Shown here: piece after piece, positions 1 through 9,137 of the stretch
How positions within the stretch are numbered: position 1 is the stretch's first letter
Layout of the letters: every line of letters starts with the position of its first letter
DNA from: Candidatus Ozemibacter sibiricus
GTDB taxonomy: Bacteria > Muiribacteriota > Ozemobacteria > Ozemobacterales > Ozemobacteraceae
Direction of reading: 5' to 3'
DNA: 64,000 nucleotides
NCBI GenBank assembly: GCA_003327425.1
Contig: QOQW01000007.1
Coordinates: forward strand, 135,901 to 199,900
Translations under genes and position numbers: made by a program
The notes under the pieces: model-generated
Databases searched by the model: none
What the model saw: only the letters and a program-made list of their open reading frames with translations
What the model was told of the DNA's origin: nothing

Positions 1-3000
1 GTGGCGCCAAAGCTGGGAGCGGGGCCCTGCACGGCCGGAGGACTGATCGGTGAACAGGACAAGACCGAGGGCGGATCGGTATCGACGATCAGTTGCAGGC
101 TCGGGCTGCCTAGATGCAGGTTGCCGGCGGCGTCTACGACCGAGAGGGTATACAGGCCGTTGCTCAAGGGGGCAGGAGTGTAGCCGAAGTCGACCGAGTA
201 GTGGCGGGCGGGGCTCTGGGTCATCGCGAGCGTCGAGGTGGCGCCGCTGGTCGTGTCGTAGATCGCCAGGCGGAGGGCATCGGTGGCGGTGATGGTGCGC
301 GCCCGGGCGGTCAGGTTGCCGAGCGCGACGGTGGGACTGTAGTAGTAGACTCCATCGGTGAAGGTGCCGACGGTGCCAGGATACTGCAACCCGAACTGAT
401 CGAGCGTCGGCGAGGCGGCATCATACACGATGGTCGACAGGATGCCGGTTTCATTGCCGGCATTGTCGCGGATCCGGAAGGTGAAGTCGATGGGCCCGGC
501 GATGCCCGGCGAGCCGAGCAGACCGGGGTTGAGCGAGACCTCGCCGGTCGAGCCCGTCAGCGTGACCAGAGTCGTTCCCACCAGTACATTGGCGGCATTG
601 AAGAAACGGGCGGTGTGCGGGGTGTTCTCGGGCGGGGTCTGGTAGGTGAAGGTGAGGGTGGCCAGACCCGGCGGGACGACGTAGCTGTACGGCTGGTTCC
701 GCAGGACGGCGGTGGCATCGATCGTCGACTGGATGGTTTCCAGGAAGACGTCGGTGGGAACGATCTTGGGACCGTTGGTCCGCACTTCGACCAGCGAAGT
801 GGAGGCGATGGCGCCGTTGCCCGCCAGGTCTCGGCCGCCAGTGATCGAGTAGGTCCAGGTGCCGTTGGGCAGGGTGTCATCGATCGCGGTCGTGTTGCGG
901 AAGGCGGCGCGGGTCGAGGTCACCCACCGGCTGAAGGCGCAGGTGATGAGGTAGCCGGTGGTGGCGATCGTCACGGCCGGATTGCCCCCCGTGGGGTCCA
1001 TGGGTTCGCTGTAGTCGACGAAGAAATACTCGGTATTGGCGGCCAGGATGGGGACGAAATCGTTGGGGCTGATGGCCGTCGCGGTGGGAGAGGCGGTGTC
1101 GAGGATGAAGGGGGCCGACGCGGTGGTGAAGCCGCGGTTGGGGGCTGGCAATCCGGTCGTGCTGGTGGCCGCCAGGTCATAGACCAGCGTGGCGACCACA
1201 TCAGGAATGGCATTGAACGCGTCACGCACGCCCGAAATCGAGGCGGCCACATCGACGAGCTGCAATCCATCCGGGAACGCGGCGGCATTGGTGAATTGGG
1301 CGATGTACCGCTTCTTCCCATCGACGAGGCGGGTGGTCCAGCCGAGGAAGGTGCCGCTGATCGGGAAGAAGGCAGTCGAGGCGATGGTGGCGGTCGGGGT
1401 GGCGTTCAAGAGCGGCACTTCTACGTCTCCGATATAGGCCGGGGCATATTCGAAGTGGAAGCGGAAGGTGCCGGGAGCCCAGTTCCTGGTCGGCGGCGGG
1501 TCACTGACGACGCAGGCCACGAAACTGGCCGGCGGCGTAGTGGGATAGACGGTGTCCATGACGTCGGGCCCGCCTGGCCCGTATTGGCTGATCCCCTGGT
1601 TCCAGATGTTGACGAAGGCGCCAGGCTGCACTTCCAGCCACAGGTTGCCGCTGGGGCCACGCAGCGCGCTGAGGGCGATCAGATTGGCGAAGTCGTTGTC
1701 GGTCAGATCGAGGGTGAAGGTGGTGCTGGCCCAGGCATTGTTCTTGGCGGGATCGAGGTTCTTGAAGGCCAGAGTGGTGAACGAGGCGAAGGGAGCCGCC
1801 GTCCCGGCATGGACGCGAATCTTGTTGCGGAACGTGGTGAGCGGAATGGTCGTCGTGGGCAAGAGCAGAGTGGGATCGGGAGCGCCGGCCAGTCGCCGGA
1901 AATCATCGCCGAACAGCAGCGTACGATCCGTGGTTTCGAAGGTCAGGGTGCGGGCCACCAGGTCCAGTTTTGGGGGGGCCGTTCCGATCTCGACATTGTA
2001 CGTGAAGTTGGTCGGACGGTTGTCAGCCACCGGGAAGGTGCTGCCTGTGGCGCAGGAGTAGAAATGCATGGGCCGCCCCAGGGCATCCATCAGGAAGCTC
2101 TTCGACGGCAAGGGCGTGGTGCGGCGGTTGGCGAATTTCAACGTCTTGCCTTTGCCCAGTTCCTGGAGATAGCGGGCCACCCAGTCGCGCCCATCCGGGC
2201 ACAGGGTGATGCGGAGGGTCGTCGAGCCGGGGTCCCAGGCGAAGCTGTCGCTGGCCTGGAAGATGTAGCCGCGGGCGTAATCGGGCTGATCGAAGTAGTT
2301 GTCGATCTGATGGTCGACCAGCAAGAGCCCGGCCGAGGCGACCAGGGTCGTGATGTCCATCTCCTGGTCGAATTGCATGACCACGGTGAAGGTGTTGGGC
2401 CAGTTGGGAATGTCGGTGATCGTGATATTTTGAAATTTCGCCGGAATGCGCCACGAGGTGTCGGTGAGGGTGACACGGAAGGCGTTGTAGCTGGGCAGCC
2501 AGTTGCCCGACCAGTCGGTCAAGGGCGCGACGGCGGTGCTTTGTGCACGGAGGTAGATTGGCGTGGACGCCCATTGGGCAATGGCGCGGCGATGGAGGTT
2601 GCTGAGTTCGATGTGGAAATAGGGTGGCTCGAGCATGCCATACTCGTACCAGGAATCCGAACCGATGCCGTCTTTGGTCAACTGGAGGGTGACCTCGGTT
2701 CCAGAGGTGGAGCTGCCCACGAGGATCCACGTGGTGGTGCTCAGATTTTGGAAGGCTTCCGAGACTTGTACGGTCAAGCTCGCCCCGTCGAACCAGGCGC
2801 CGACCAGCGAGGGGCGTTTGGTGTCGATCCAGAAGCTTTGACTGCCGATGGCTGGATTGCCGGCCTGATCATACACCTTGATGGCCAGTTCGACCGTATC
2901 GGTTCCTCGGTCGCGCTCACCGATGTAGGTCATCAGATTGAGACCTGAGGTGGAACTGGCCGTCGTACCCGAGAACGGAACGTTGACGGCGCTCGGACCG

Positions 3001-6000
3001 CCCAGGCGCGAGAGATCGATTTCGGCGCGGGTGACCGCCTGCCCGGCGGTGAGAGAGGCGATGACCCACAGGCGATCCATGGCGCCGGCGGTCATGGAAC
3101 CGATGTTGTAGACCAGGAAGCCTCCATTCGCGGTTTCGAACACATTGGGGTTGAGGGAAAACGCGTAGGCATCCATGACCGGCGGGATGTTTTTCACGCG
3201 GAAGCTGGAATTGCCGGTCACCGTGTTCGAGACGTTGTTGACCGCATCGCTGGCCGTCAAGACGTAGGTCAGGGTGGCCAGATCGAGCTGCCAGGGAGGC
3301 GCCACCCCGGGCGGGATGGTGAAGGACCCTTCATGCCGGTTGCGAGCCGAGACATAGGTCATGGTGACCGAGGCCAGTTCGGTGGTCAGGTCGGCCGCAT
3401 TGAAGATGGTGGCGGTGGCGATGGCATCGAGATGGTAGCTGAGGCTGGCGAAGACGGTGATGACGTCGTTGGTGTTGGCCACCGTGGGCACGGGATTGTC
3501 GCCGTTGTCCTGGGCGATGACGATCCCATGTGTTCCAGCCGTGGTGGCGAACTGGGGCGGTTGGCAATCGATGATGGCGATCGGTGCCGACCAGGCTCTG
3601 GCCCGGTTGCCGTTGGGATCGCTGACCCACGCGGAAAAGCTGGCGTTGAGATAGCGGGCGTTTGTCAGCAAGGTGGTAAAGGGACCATAGGAAAAATCGA
3701 CGGTGGGGTTGAGGGCCATGGACACGGCGCTTCCGCCACCCACCATGGTCAGATTCAGCTGCGCCGCGGCCCCTGCGCCTTCGGGCGTGGTCATGGTGAA
3801 GGTGAGCGCATCGCCGAGGCGGATGTTGCCTCCGGGATCAGCCATGCCGCTGACCACGATCGGCCCAGTGACAGGAGGGACATTATCGACACGGATGGCC
3901 GTGGTGAAGGTCGATACGGTATTCAAGACGTCGTCTTGGATGGTGACGGTCCAGGAGGTGACGACATCATTGAGGGAACCGGTAGCGATACGGAACGTGT
4001 AGCCGAACCATTCCCCGCTGGGGGCGGTGGTCGAGGCGACCATCGGCACGGCCGGCCCTCCGCCGATGCTGGTCAAATCGAGGGTGGGAATCCCGCCTTC
4101 ATTGTCCCGGACCCGTACCGCGAAATACACGTCGCGCCCGATGGTGGCGACGCTGCCTCCGCCGACGATGGTCGCGGTCGCAGCGAGAATCGACGGGGGC
4201 CAGCAGTCGACGGTGTATCCGTTCTGGGTCTGGACCGTCTTGCGGTTGCCCGATGAATCCCTGACTACGGCTGTGAACCGGTAGTTATTGGCTTGGATAT
4301 TGGTCGGTGGCGAGGCGGCTGCCATCGAGTAGTAGTACGTCACGGAATTGGAGGCCATCAATTCGGCGGCCGTGCTTCCCACGTAGGTCAGATCGATGGT
4401 GGCGGTCGCGTGGTCATCGGGGGTCGCCATCACGTAGGGGACGGTGAAATCGAGGAATTTATTGAGATTGATGACGGTGGGCAGCGGATCGGACATTCCA
4501 GAATTGTAGGAAATGGCGAGATTGACCCGATCGACCTTGGGTTCGGTGTTATCCAGGAAGACGGTGATCGAGCTGATCGCCACGTTGCCGTTGTTGTCGG
4601 TGACGGTGATCGGGAACGAGACGAATTGGCGGTTGATCGTACCGGTGGCGAGATTGGGATGGGTGAAATCGAACCAGCCGGTGGTGCCGGGGGCGCGCAG
4701 CACCATGGGGGTGGCGGCGGCGCCCCCGATGGCGGAAAGGTTGATCGTCACGGTGGGCGGTCGATCGGGAACGCTGGTATAAGAGGCGACCTGGACGCTG
4801 AAATTCATGGTGTCCCAGATGCGGACCACTCCTAGATCTTCCGTGGGGTACCAGTTATGGATGTAGCTGAAGGAGGTCGAGGCAATGACCGGTGGTTCAT
4901 TGTCGATCGGCTGCCCCATGCTGACCGAAGTGAAGGCGAGGTTGCCCTGGCCATCCGAGGCCACGAGATTGATGGTGGGAATGGCGGAGTTGGTATCCCA
5001 TCCCGTTCCTGGATCGAACACGCCGACATCGAATACGCCCTCGAACCATCCCGGATTGAGCGGATCGGGGTTGAGGAGGGTGGTGGCCGAGTAGGCCTGG
5101 TTGATGCGTGAAAGATCGGCGGTGACGGCGCCCAGCGCCCCCATTTCCGGAATGGACAGGTTGGCGACCTGGGTGCGCAAGCGGAACCGATCGCCAGCGT
5201 TGAAACTCGTCCCGGTGCCGATGATTTTGGTGAACGTGGTCGACAGGAATTTGGGCGAGACGTTGTCGATGCGGAGGGGAGGGGTGGACCATCGTTCAAT
5301 CGTGTTGTTGGTGACGGAGTCCACCGCCCAGAGCTTGAACGAGCGGGCGACGGTATCTTCGGAGGTCCCTTCCGGGATGATCCAATCCAGGCGGAACGAA
5401 TTGGGGCCCGTCTGGTTGAGCTGCACTTGCGCTGGTCCGCCGATTGGCGACAGATCGACATAGACTCGAACGTTCTGCCCAGGGGCCCAGGTGGCGGTGG
5501 CGATGAAGATCAAAGTGTCGGAAGCAATGGCGACGTCATCGCCATAGACCGCCCGGTTCTCGCTGAAGCTGGCGACCGCCTGATTTGGCATGTCGGGGAG
5601 GCGGTTGTCGAGGGCGAACAAGGGAGTCGTACCGGTGGTGACGTTGTTGCCATTGTCGATGACTTTGATGGAAAGTGAGGCCATGCCGTTGAATGGCGGC
5701 ATGGTCGGGCTGGACGGAATGACGATGGAACCGGTGAAGACGTTGCCCCCCGAGTAGGTCAGAGGATAATCGGTCAGACCCAGCGCCGCGTTGGTTACCG
5801 TGACCGAATCATTGTCGTAAGCGGCGATGGTGACGGTGATATTGAGCGTATCTCCCGGCCGTGCGGGGGTGGTCTGCTGGGTCGTCGTGGCCAACGAGGA
5901 AACGATGACAGGAGCGATGGTGTCGATGTAGACGTTGGTCTTGGCGACGATCTTTCCTACCGTATTGCCATTCGGATCCCAGGCTTGGAAATAGATGGTG

Positions 6001-7340
6001 CCGGGGCCAGTATCCATGGGGTCGGAAATGGTGAAGTTCGATAGAACATGCGGGTTGGCCGAGGTCATGTTGTAGGTGCCCAGAGGTGGGGCGAAATCTG
6101 GGGTGAAGTCGATGACTGCCGTTTCGCCTGGTTGATATGAGGCGGCGGTCATGTGCTGGGTGAAGCTCAAGACGTCGGTGCGGCGGATGGTCTGCGCCGT
6201 TCCGGCATTGAAGGTCACCCCATTATAGGTGATGATGGTATTCCCACTGGTTACGGGGGCGATCTTGTTGTCGAGATTGAAGATCGGGCTGGTGGCCGTC
6301 GCCAGATTGCCGGCATCATCGCGCACGGTGACAGAAAAGGTTGAAGGCCCGAAATACGGGGTGGCAGGAGGACTGGACGCCACGGTGAAGCTATAGGAAA
6401 AGAGCCCTCCCCCCAGATCGTTGAGAGGGAAATTGGTGAGGCCGAGGTGGGAATTGCTGACGGTGACCGTGTCCCCTTGCGGGTCTGTCGTGCTGAGGGT
6501 CACATCGATGGTTACGGTGGACCCTGGTCGGGCGGTTCCGCTGGGGCTGACCGTCAAATTGATGGATCCAATGACGGGAGGGGTTGTGTCAACGGTGATC
6601 GTTTTGGCATTGGCGATGTTCAGTACATTGCCGAAAGGGTCTTCCGCGCGGAAGGCGACATTGCCGGTGACGTTTTCATGGCCATCCGAAAAAGTGAACC
6701 CGCTCAAGACATGGGGATTGGCGTTGGTCATGGCATAGATGCCCATGCCCCATGCTGAAAAATTCAACTCGGCGATTTCGCCGGGAGCAGGAGTCGATTG
6801 ATAAGCCGCTGTCATGGATTGGCTGAAATTGAGAATGTCGCCTCGTTTCACGACTTGACTGATGAGCGGGGTGCCGTTGACGGTGACGGCCATCAATCCG
6901 TTGGTGGTGGGAGGAGTGCCGTCCAGAAGAAGAGTGGCATTGGGGGCGGCGATCGTGGTGCCGCTGGCGTTGACCAGGGTGATGCGAACGGGGGTGGATT
7001 TGTTCCCGTTCATGGTGAGGTTTTCGGTGGGAATGGGAGTGGCGATGAGGGTGAATTGATAGAGGTTCGGGCCAATGAGGACGGGCGTTCCCATATTGAG
7101 GGAGATGGCTTCGGTTATCTGGAGAATGCAGGCAACATCTGGCGGCACGGAATCACTGGTGGCAAACACCTGGTAGGTGCAGGATTCGCCGATGATGGCG
7201 GCGCCGCCGCCTCCTGACTCGGCGACGCTGTTGCTCAAGCAGACGGGGGGAGCCGCAACGGCTGGTGGTGACCAGCCCATGACCAGCAGAAGAATCAGGC
7301 CGAGCGAGATCCTCGCGAAGAACGATGATGGTGCACGCAT
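1..7340 (-). CDS. Giant secreted Ig-like repeat protein (3' end outside window)
   Basis: A single minus-strand frame starts at ATG 7340, three bases after a GGGGAGAG ribosome site, and stayed open wherever I translated it down to base 1, so at least 2,446 residues are present and the C-terminus lies outside. Residues 1-30 form a signal peptide (hydrophobic core LGLILLLVMG, then AVAA). The rest is a chain of beta-rich modules joined by linkers such as VDTTPPVIG, IDTIAPVIVS, IDNVSPKF, VDNVPPVTG and VDTDPPSVL, the usual signature of bacterial Ig-like/cadherin-like surface proteins. A sub-motif of the type (D/N)L(S/T)xIGGxxAxxM recurs near 5440, 4725, 4375, 4060 and 3735. From about 2900 downward the modules change character and resemble Ig-like domains of large adhesins. 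Likely secreted or surface-attached; ligand unknown. No catalytic motif was noticed. Confidence 0.85.
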   Translation of the reverse strand, partial: MRAPSSFFARISLGLILLLVMGWSPPAVAAPPVCLSNSVAESGGGGAAIIGESCTYQVFATSDSVPPDVACILQITEAISLNMGTPVLIGPNLYQFTLIATPIPTENLTMNGNKSTPVRITLVNASGTTIAAPNATLLLDGTPPTTNGLMAVTVNGTPLISQVVKRGDILNFSQSMTAAYQSTPAPGEIAELNFSAWGMGIYAMTNANPHVLSGFTFSDGHENVTGNVAFRAEDPFGNVLNIANAKTITVDTTPPVIGSINLTVSPSGTARPGSTVTIDVTLSTTDPQGDTVTVSNSHLGLTNFPLNDLGGGLFSYSFTVASSPPATPYFGPSTFSVTVRDDAGNLATATSPIFNLDNKIAPVTSGNTIITYNGVTFNAGTAQTIRRTDVLSFTQHMTAASYQPGETAVIDFTPDFAPPLGTYNMTSANPHVLSNFTISDPMDTGPGTIYFQAWDPNGNTVGKIVAKTNVYIDTIAPVIVSSLATTTQQTTPARPGDTLNITVTIAAYDNDSVTVTNAALGLTDYPLTYSGGNVFTGSIVIPSSPTMPPFNGMASLSIKVIDNGNNVTTGTTPLFALDNRLPDMPNQAVASFSENRAVYGDDVAIASDTLIFIATATWAPGQNVRVYVDLSPIGGPAQVQLNQTGPNSFRLDWIIPEGTSEDTVARSFKLWAVDSVTNNTIERWSTPPLRIDNVSPKFLSTTFTKIIGTGTSFNAGDRFRLRTQVANLSIPEMGALGAVTADLSRINQAYSATTLLNPDPLNPGWFEGVFDVGVFDPGTGWDTNSAIPTINLVASDGQGNLAFTSVSMGQPIDNEPPVIASTSFSYIHNWYPTEDLGVVRIWDTMNFSVQVASYTSVPDRPPTVTINLSAIGGAAATPMVLRAPGTTGWFDFTHPNLATGTINRQFVSFPITVTDNNGNVAISSITVFLDNTEPKVDRVNLAISYNSGMSDPLPTVINLNKFLDFTVPYVMATPDDHATATIDLTYVGSTAAELMASNSVTYYYSMAAASPPTNIQANNYRFTAVVRDSSGNRKTVQTQNGYTVDCWPPSILAATATIVGGGSVATIGRDVYFAVRVRDNEGGIPTLDLTSIGGGPAVPMVASTTAPSGEWFGYTFRIATGSLNDVVTSWTVTIQDDVLNTVSTFTTAIRVDNVPPVTGPIVVSGMADPGGNIRLGDALTFTMTTPEGAGAAAQLNLTMVGGGSAVSMALNPTVDFSYGPFTTLLTNARYLNASFSAWVSDPNGNRARAWSAPIAIIDCQPPQFATTAGTHGIVIAQDNGDNPVPTVANTNDVITVFASLSYHLDAIATATIFNAADLTTELASVTMTYVSARNRHEGSFTIPPGVAPPWQLDLATLTYVLTASDAVNNVSNTVTGNSSFRVKNIPPVMDAYAFSLNPNVFETANGGFLVYNIGSMTAGAMDRLWVIASLTAGQAVTRAEIDLSRLGGPSAVNVPFSGTTASSTSGLNLMTYIGERDRGTDTVELAIKVYDQAGNPAIGSQSFWIDTKRPSLVGAWFDGASLTVQVSEAFQNLSTTTWILVGSSTSGTEVTLQLTKDGIGSDSWYEYGMLEPPYFHIELSNLHRRAIAQWASTPIYLRAQSTAVAPLTDWSGNWLPSYNAFRVTLTDTSWRIPAKFQNITITDIPNWPNTFTVVMQFDQEMDITTLVASAGLLLVDHQIDNYFDQPDYARGYIFQASDSFAWDPGSTTLRITLCPDGRDWVARYLQELGKGKTLKFANRRTTPLPSKSFLMDALGRPMHFYSCATGSTFPVADNRPTNFTYNVEIGTAPPKLDLVARTLTFETTDRTLLFGDDFRRLAGAPDPTLLLPTTTIPLTTFRNKIRVHAGTAAPFASFTTLAFKNLDPAKNNAWASTTFTLDLTDNDFANLIALSALRGPSGNLWLEVQPGAFVNIWNQGISQYGPGGPDVMDTVYPTTPPASFVACVVSDPPPTRNWAPGTFRFHFEYAPAYIGDVEVPLLNATPTATIASTAFFPISGTFLGWTTRLVDGKKRYIAQFTNAAAFPDGLQLVDVAASISGVRDAFNAIPDVVATLVYDLAATSTTGLPAPNRGFTTASAPFILDTASPTATAISPNDFVPILAANTEYFFVDYSEPMDPTGGNPAVTIATTGYLITCAFSRWVTSTRAAFRNTTAIDDTLPNGTWTYSITGGRDLAGNGAIASTSLVEVRTNGPKIVPTDVFLETIQSTIDATAVLRNQPYSYVVPPGLATLTFTYQTPPENTPHTARFFNAANVLVGTTLVTLTGSTGEVSLNPGLLGSPGIAGPIDFTFRIRDNAGNETGILSTIVYDAASPTLDQFGLQYPGTVGTFTDGVYYYSPTVALGNLTARARTITATDALRLAIYDTTSGATSTLAMTQSPARHYSVDFGYTPAPLSNGLYTLSVVDAAGNLHLGSPSLQLIVDTDPPSVLSCSPISPPAVQGPAPSFGA

Positions 7341-7443
7341 ATTCTCTCCCCAAAACTCGGGTTGCCTGATGAGTCGTTTCGTCTTATCGGGAGGTGTCGC
7401 GAGATTCGTTAGTCATAATGTGGGGGCCCGCGGGGTCGGGGTG

Positions 7444-7452
7444 TGGTAGAAT
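7444..7452 (+). promoter_or_regulatory. Extended -10 promoter for the AllH-like gene
   Basis: TGG followed by TAGAAT at 7447-7452 reads as an extended -10 element. It ends 9 nt before the ATG at 7462, so the transcript would start at or just before the start codon. No convincing -35 box is seen 17 bp upstream. A weak GGAAG at 7454-7458 could instead act as a ribosome site on a longer transcript. Inferred from sequence only. Confidence 0.4.
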
Positions 7453-7461
7453 GGAAGCCGT

Positions 7462-8325
7462 ATGGAAACCGTCGCTGCAATGATCGGGCGGGTGGTCGGG
7501 GTCGATCCGCGATTGCTCGAGGAGCCCGACGATCTGGTCAACCTGGTGCTGCGGGCGCGCCACGAGCAGGCGCTCTCGTTCTTTTCCACGATCTCGCAAC
7601 GGCTGGTCACGGTGGCGGCGGCGGCGGCCGGCTCGGGGCCTGATCGCATCCTCGTCGAGCGGGTGCCATCCGTCTCGGTGCCGCTGCCCGGCGATGGCTG
7701 GAAGGTGGAACACGGCTTCCTGCACGTGCCGGGGGGCGGGCGGTTCGATCTGACCGCGGTGCCCCGTTATCCGACGATGGGCGTGGCGATGGTGCGCGAC
7801 TTTCCCGGGCGGATGCGGGGGGCGTTGGTGCGGCGCACCCGGCAGGCCTCGCCCGAACTCGAACGGCGGCTCCATGATCTGGCCGGCGCCCTCAAGAAGC
7901 ACCTCACCGAAGAAGTCGAGATGCCGATCATCCGCGTGATCGGGTTCGGCCCCGGCGTCTATCCGGCCGGCGACATCGCGTTGTGCGGGTTGCTCTTGAC
8001 CGGCCGCGCCTTGGGCATGGGCCGGGTCCCCGTCCACTGGCTGGGCCGCCTCAGCATGGAAGTGCGGCGCTTCATGCACCGCACCACCCGGTTCGCCGCC
8101 GCCTGCCTCGGCTATGCGCTCGAAGGGCGCACCACCCAGGCCCAGGAGGCCTTCTTCGCGGCCATGGCGCGCGATTTCGAGGGCGCCGTCGATCTGGCGG
8201 TCGAGGCCGTCGCCCGCGAGCGCGACGGCTCCGGCCCCGCCTTCCTGGTCGGAGTGCGGGTCGCCCTCGACATGGTGCGCTCCGACGTGTTCGCCATCCC
8301 GACCGGCGCGGCTCCCGCCGCCTGA
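7462..8325 (+). CDS. AllH/DUF2877-like protein
   Basis: 287 aa, no signal peptide. Around residues 155-180 it carries the motif IGFGPGVYPAGD followed by CGLLLTGRALG, which matches the hallmark G-x-GPG-x-(T/Y)P-x-GD(D) loop of the DUF2877/AllH family. AllH is known as a subunit of oxamate carbamoyltransferase in anaerobic allantoin use; other family members have no assigned role. Here the second Asp of the usual GDD is replaced by Ile, and no allantoin or carbamate genes lie nearby, so a role in purine breakdown is not supported. It is divergent from the giant surface protein and is followed by a 228-nt gap before a thioredoxin gene. Family assignment is moderately sure; function is unknown. 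Confidence 0.55.
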   Translation: METVAAMIGRVVGVDPRLLEEPDDLVNLVLRARHEQALSFFSTISQRLVTVAAAAAGSGPDRILVERVPSVSVPLPGDGWKVEHGFLHVPGGGRFDLTAVPRYPTMGVAMVRDFPGRMRGALVRRTRQASPELERRLHDLAGALKKHLTEEVEMPIIRVIGFGPGVYPAGDIALCGLLLTGRALGMGRVPVHWLGRLSMEVRRFMHRTTRFAAACLGYALEGRTTQAQEAFFAAMARDFEGAVDLAVEAVARERDGSGPAFLVGVRVALDMVRSDVFAIPTGAAPAA

Positions 8326-8449
8326 AAGCGGTCGTCGCTTGATTGTGGGCCAATCTGCGGAGCTTCTTCGCCGTTTTCCCTCTTCGAACCATGTCAACCC
8401 GTGAGGTGCGCCGAGGCCCTTCTCCGTTTCGCCAAGAGGCTTGATGGGG

Positions 8450-8530
8450 CCCCTGCCGTGCAGGGGTGGGTTTCCCTTGCGCGAGGAAGGGAGATTCCGG
8501 TAGATTTGGGTTCGACCGGCCGGAGCCGGT
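8450..8530 (+). other. Hairpin-rich leader upstream of the thioredoxin gene
   Basis: Two perfect inverted repeats: CCCCTGC/GCAGGGG with a CGT loop at 8450-8466, and ACCGGC/GCCGGT with a CGGA loop at 8515-8530. The second ends 11 nt before the AAAGGAG ribosome site of the next gene. They could terminate the upstream transcript (no T-run follows) or structure the 5' leader. Nothing else is seen in 8326-8553. Confidence 0.4.
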
Positions 8531-8553
8531 GGGAGCTTGAAAAGGAGATCGCA

Positions 8554-8964
8554 ATGCGCAAGCGAATGCTGGTGGTCCTCGTTCTCGCGGTGTGTGGGTT
8601 GGTCGCCGGGGCGGCCTTCGCCGAAGAGGGCTGGCTCGACGACCTCGATGCCGCCGTCAAACAGGCGGCCGAGCAGAAGAAGCTGGTGCTGGTCGACTTC
8701 ACCGCGTCCTGGTGCGGCTGGTGCACCAAGATGAAAGAAGACGTCTTCGACAAAGACGAGTTCAAGGCGCTGGCCGGCGAGAAGTTCGTCCTGGTCACCA
8801 TCGACGGGGACAAGCATCGCGACCTCGTCGACAAGTTCGGGGTGCAGGGGTTCCCGACCCTCGTGATTCTCGACGGCGAGGGCAAGGAAGTCCACAAGAT
8901 CGTGGGTTACAAACCTCTGACACCTCTGCTGGAGGAGCTGAAGAAGCTCGAGCCGGCCAAATAA
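8554..8964 (+). CDS. Secreted thioredoxin-like protein
   Basis: 136 aa. ATG at 8554 is chosen because AAAGGAG lies about 6 nt upstream and translation begins with a clear signal peptide (MRKRM, then a hydrophobic stretch ending in AAFA). The mature part is a thioredoxin fold of the thioredoxin_7/DsbD-C-terminal type: WCGWC redox motif at about residues 52-56, followed by the cis-proline strand GFPTLVIL. It should act in the periplasm or outside the cytoplasmic membrane, reducing or isomerising disulfides. No DsbD partner is adjacent, so the electron donor is unknown. It is followed by a terminator-like hairpin and appears to be a single-gene transcript. Confidence 0.85.
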   Translation: MRKRMLVVLVLAVCGLVAGAAFAEEGWLDDLDAAVKQAAEQKKLVLVDFTASWCGWCTKMKEDVFDKDEFKALAGEKFVLVTIDGDKHRDLVDKFGVQGFPTLVILDGEGKEVHKIVGYKPLTPLLEELKKLEPAK

Positions 8965-8984
8965 GTCGGTGGTCGTTGGAGCGG

Positions 8985-9016
8985 CGGCCCTCTGACCTGT
9001 CCCGGGTCGAGGGCCG
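8985..9016 (+). terminator. Terminator-like hairpin after the thioredoxin gene
   Basis: CGGCCCTC (8985-8992) pairs with GAGGGCCG (9009-9016), and an inner GACC/GGTC extends the stem around a TGTCCCG loop with one bulged T. Only TTCG follows, so the U-tract is poor. A second inverted repeat, ATGGGGGC/GCCCCCAT (9078-9085 and 9106-9113), lies just before the ribosome site of the next gene. Confidence 0.5.
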
Positions 9017-9137
9017 TTCGCGCTGATGGGCGATCGGGCCGCGGCGGCGCGGGGCGCCCCGACGGCGAGCGAGGCGCATGGGGGCGGGCCCGGCCGGCGA
9101 GCGAGGCCCCCATCGCCGATCGTGGAAAGGAGGCGGC

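Noticed and set aside
114-2948. 944-codon open frame on the plus strand
   Set aside because: It is codon-aligned opposite the giant Ig-like gene. Its Gly/Arg/Glu-rich, domain-free translation is the usual mirror of a GC-rich gene; the minus frame gives coherent Ig-like repeats and a signal peptide.
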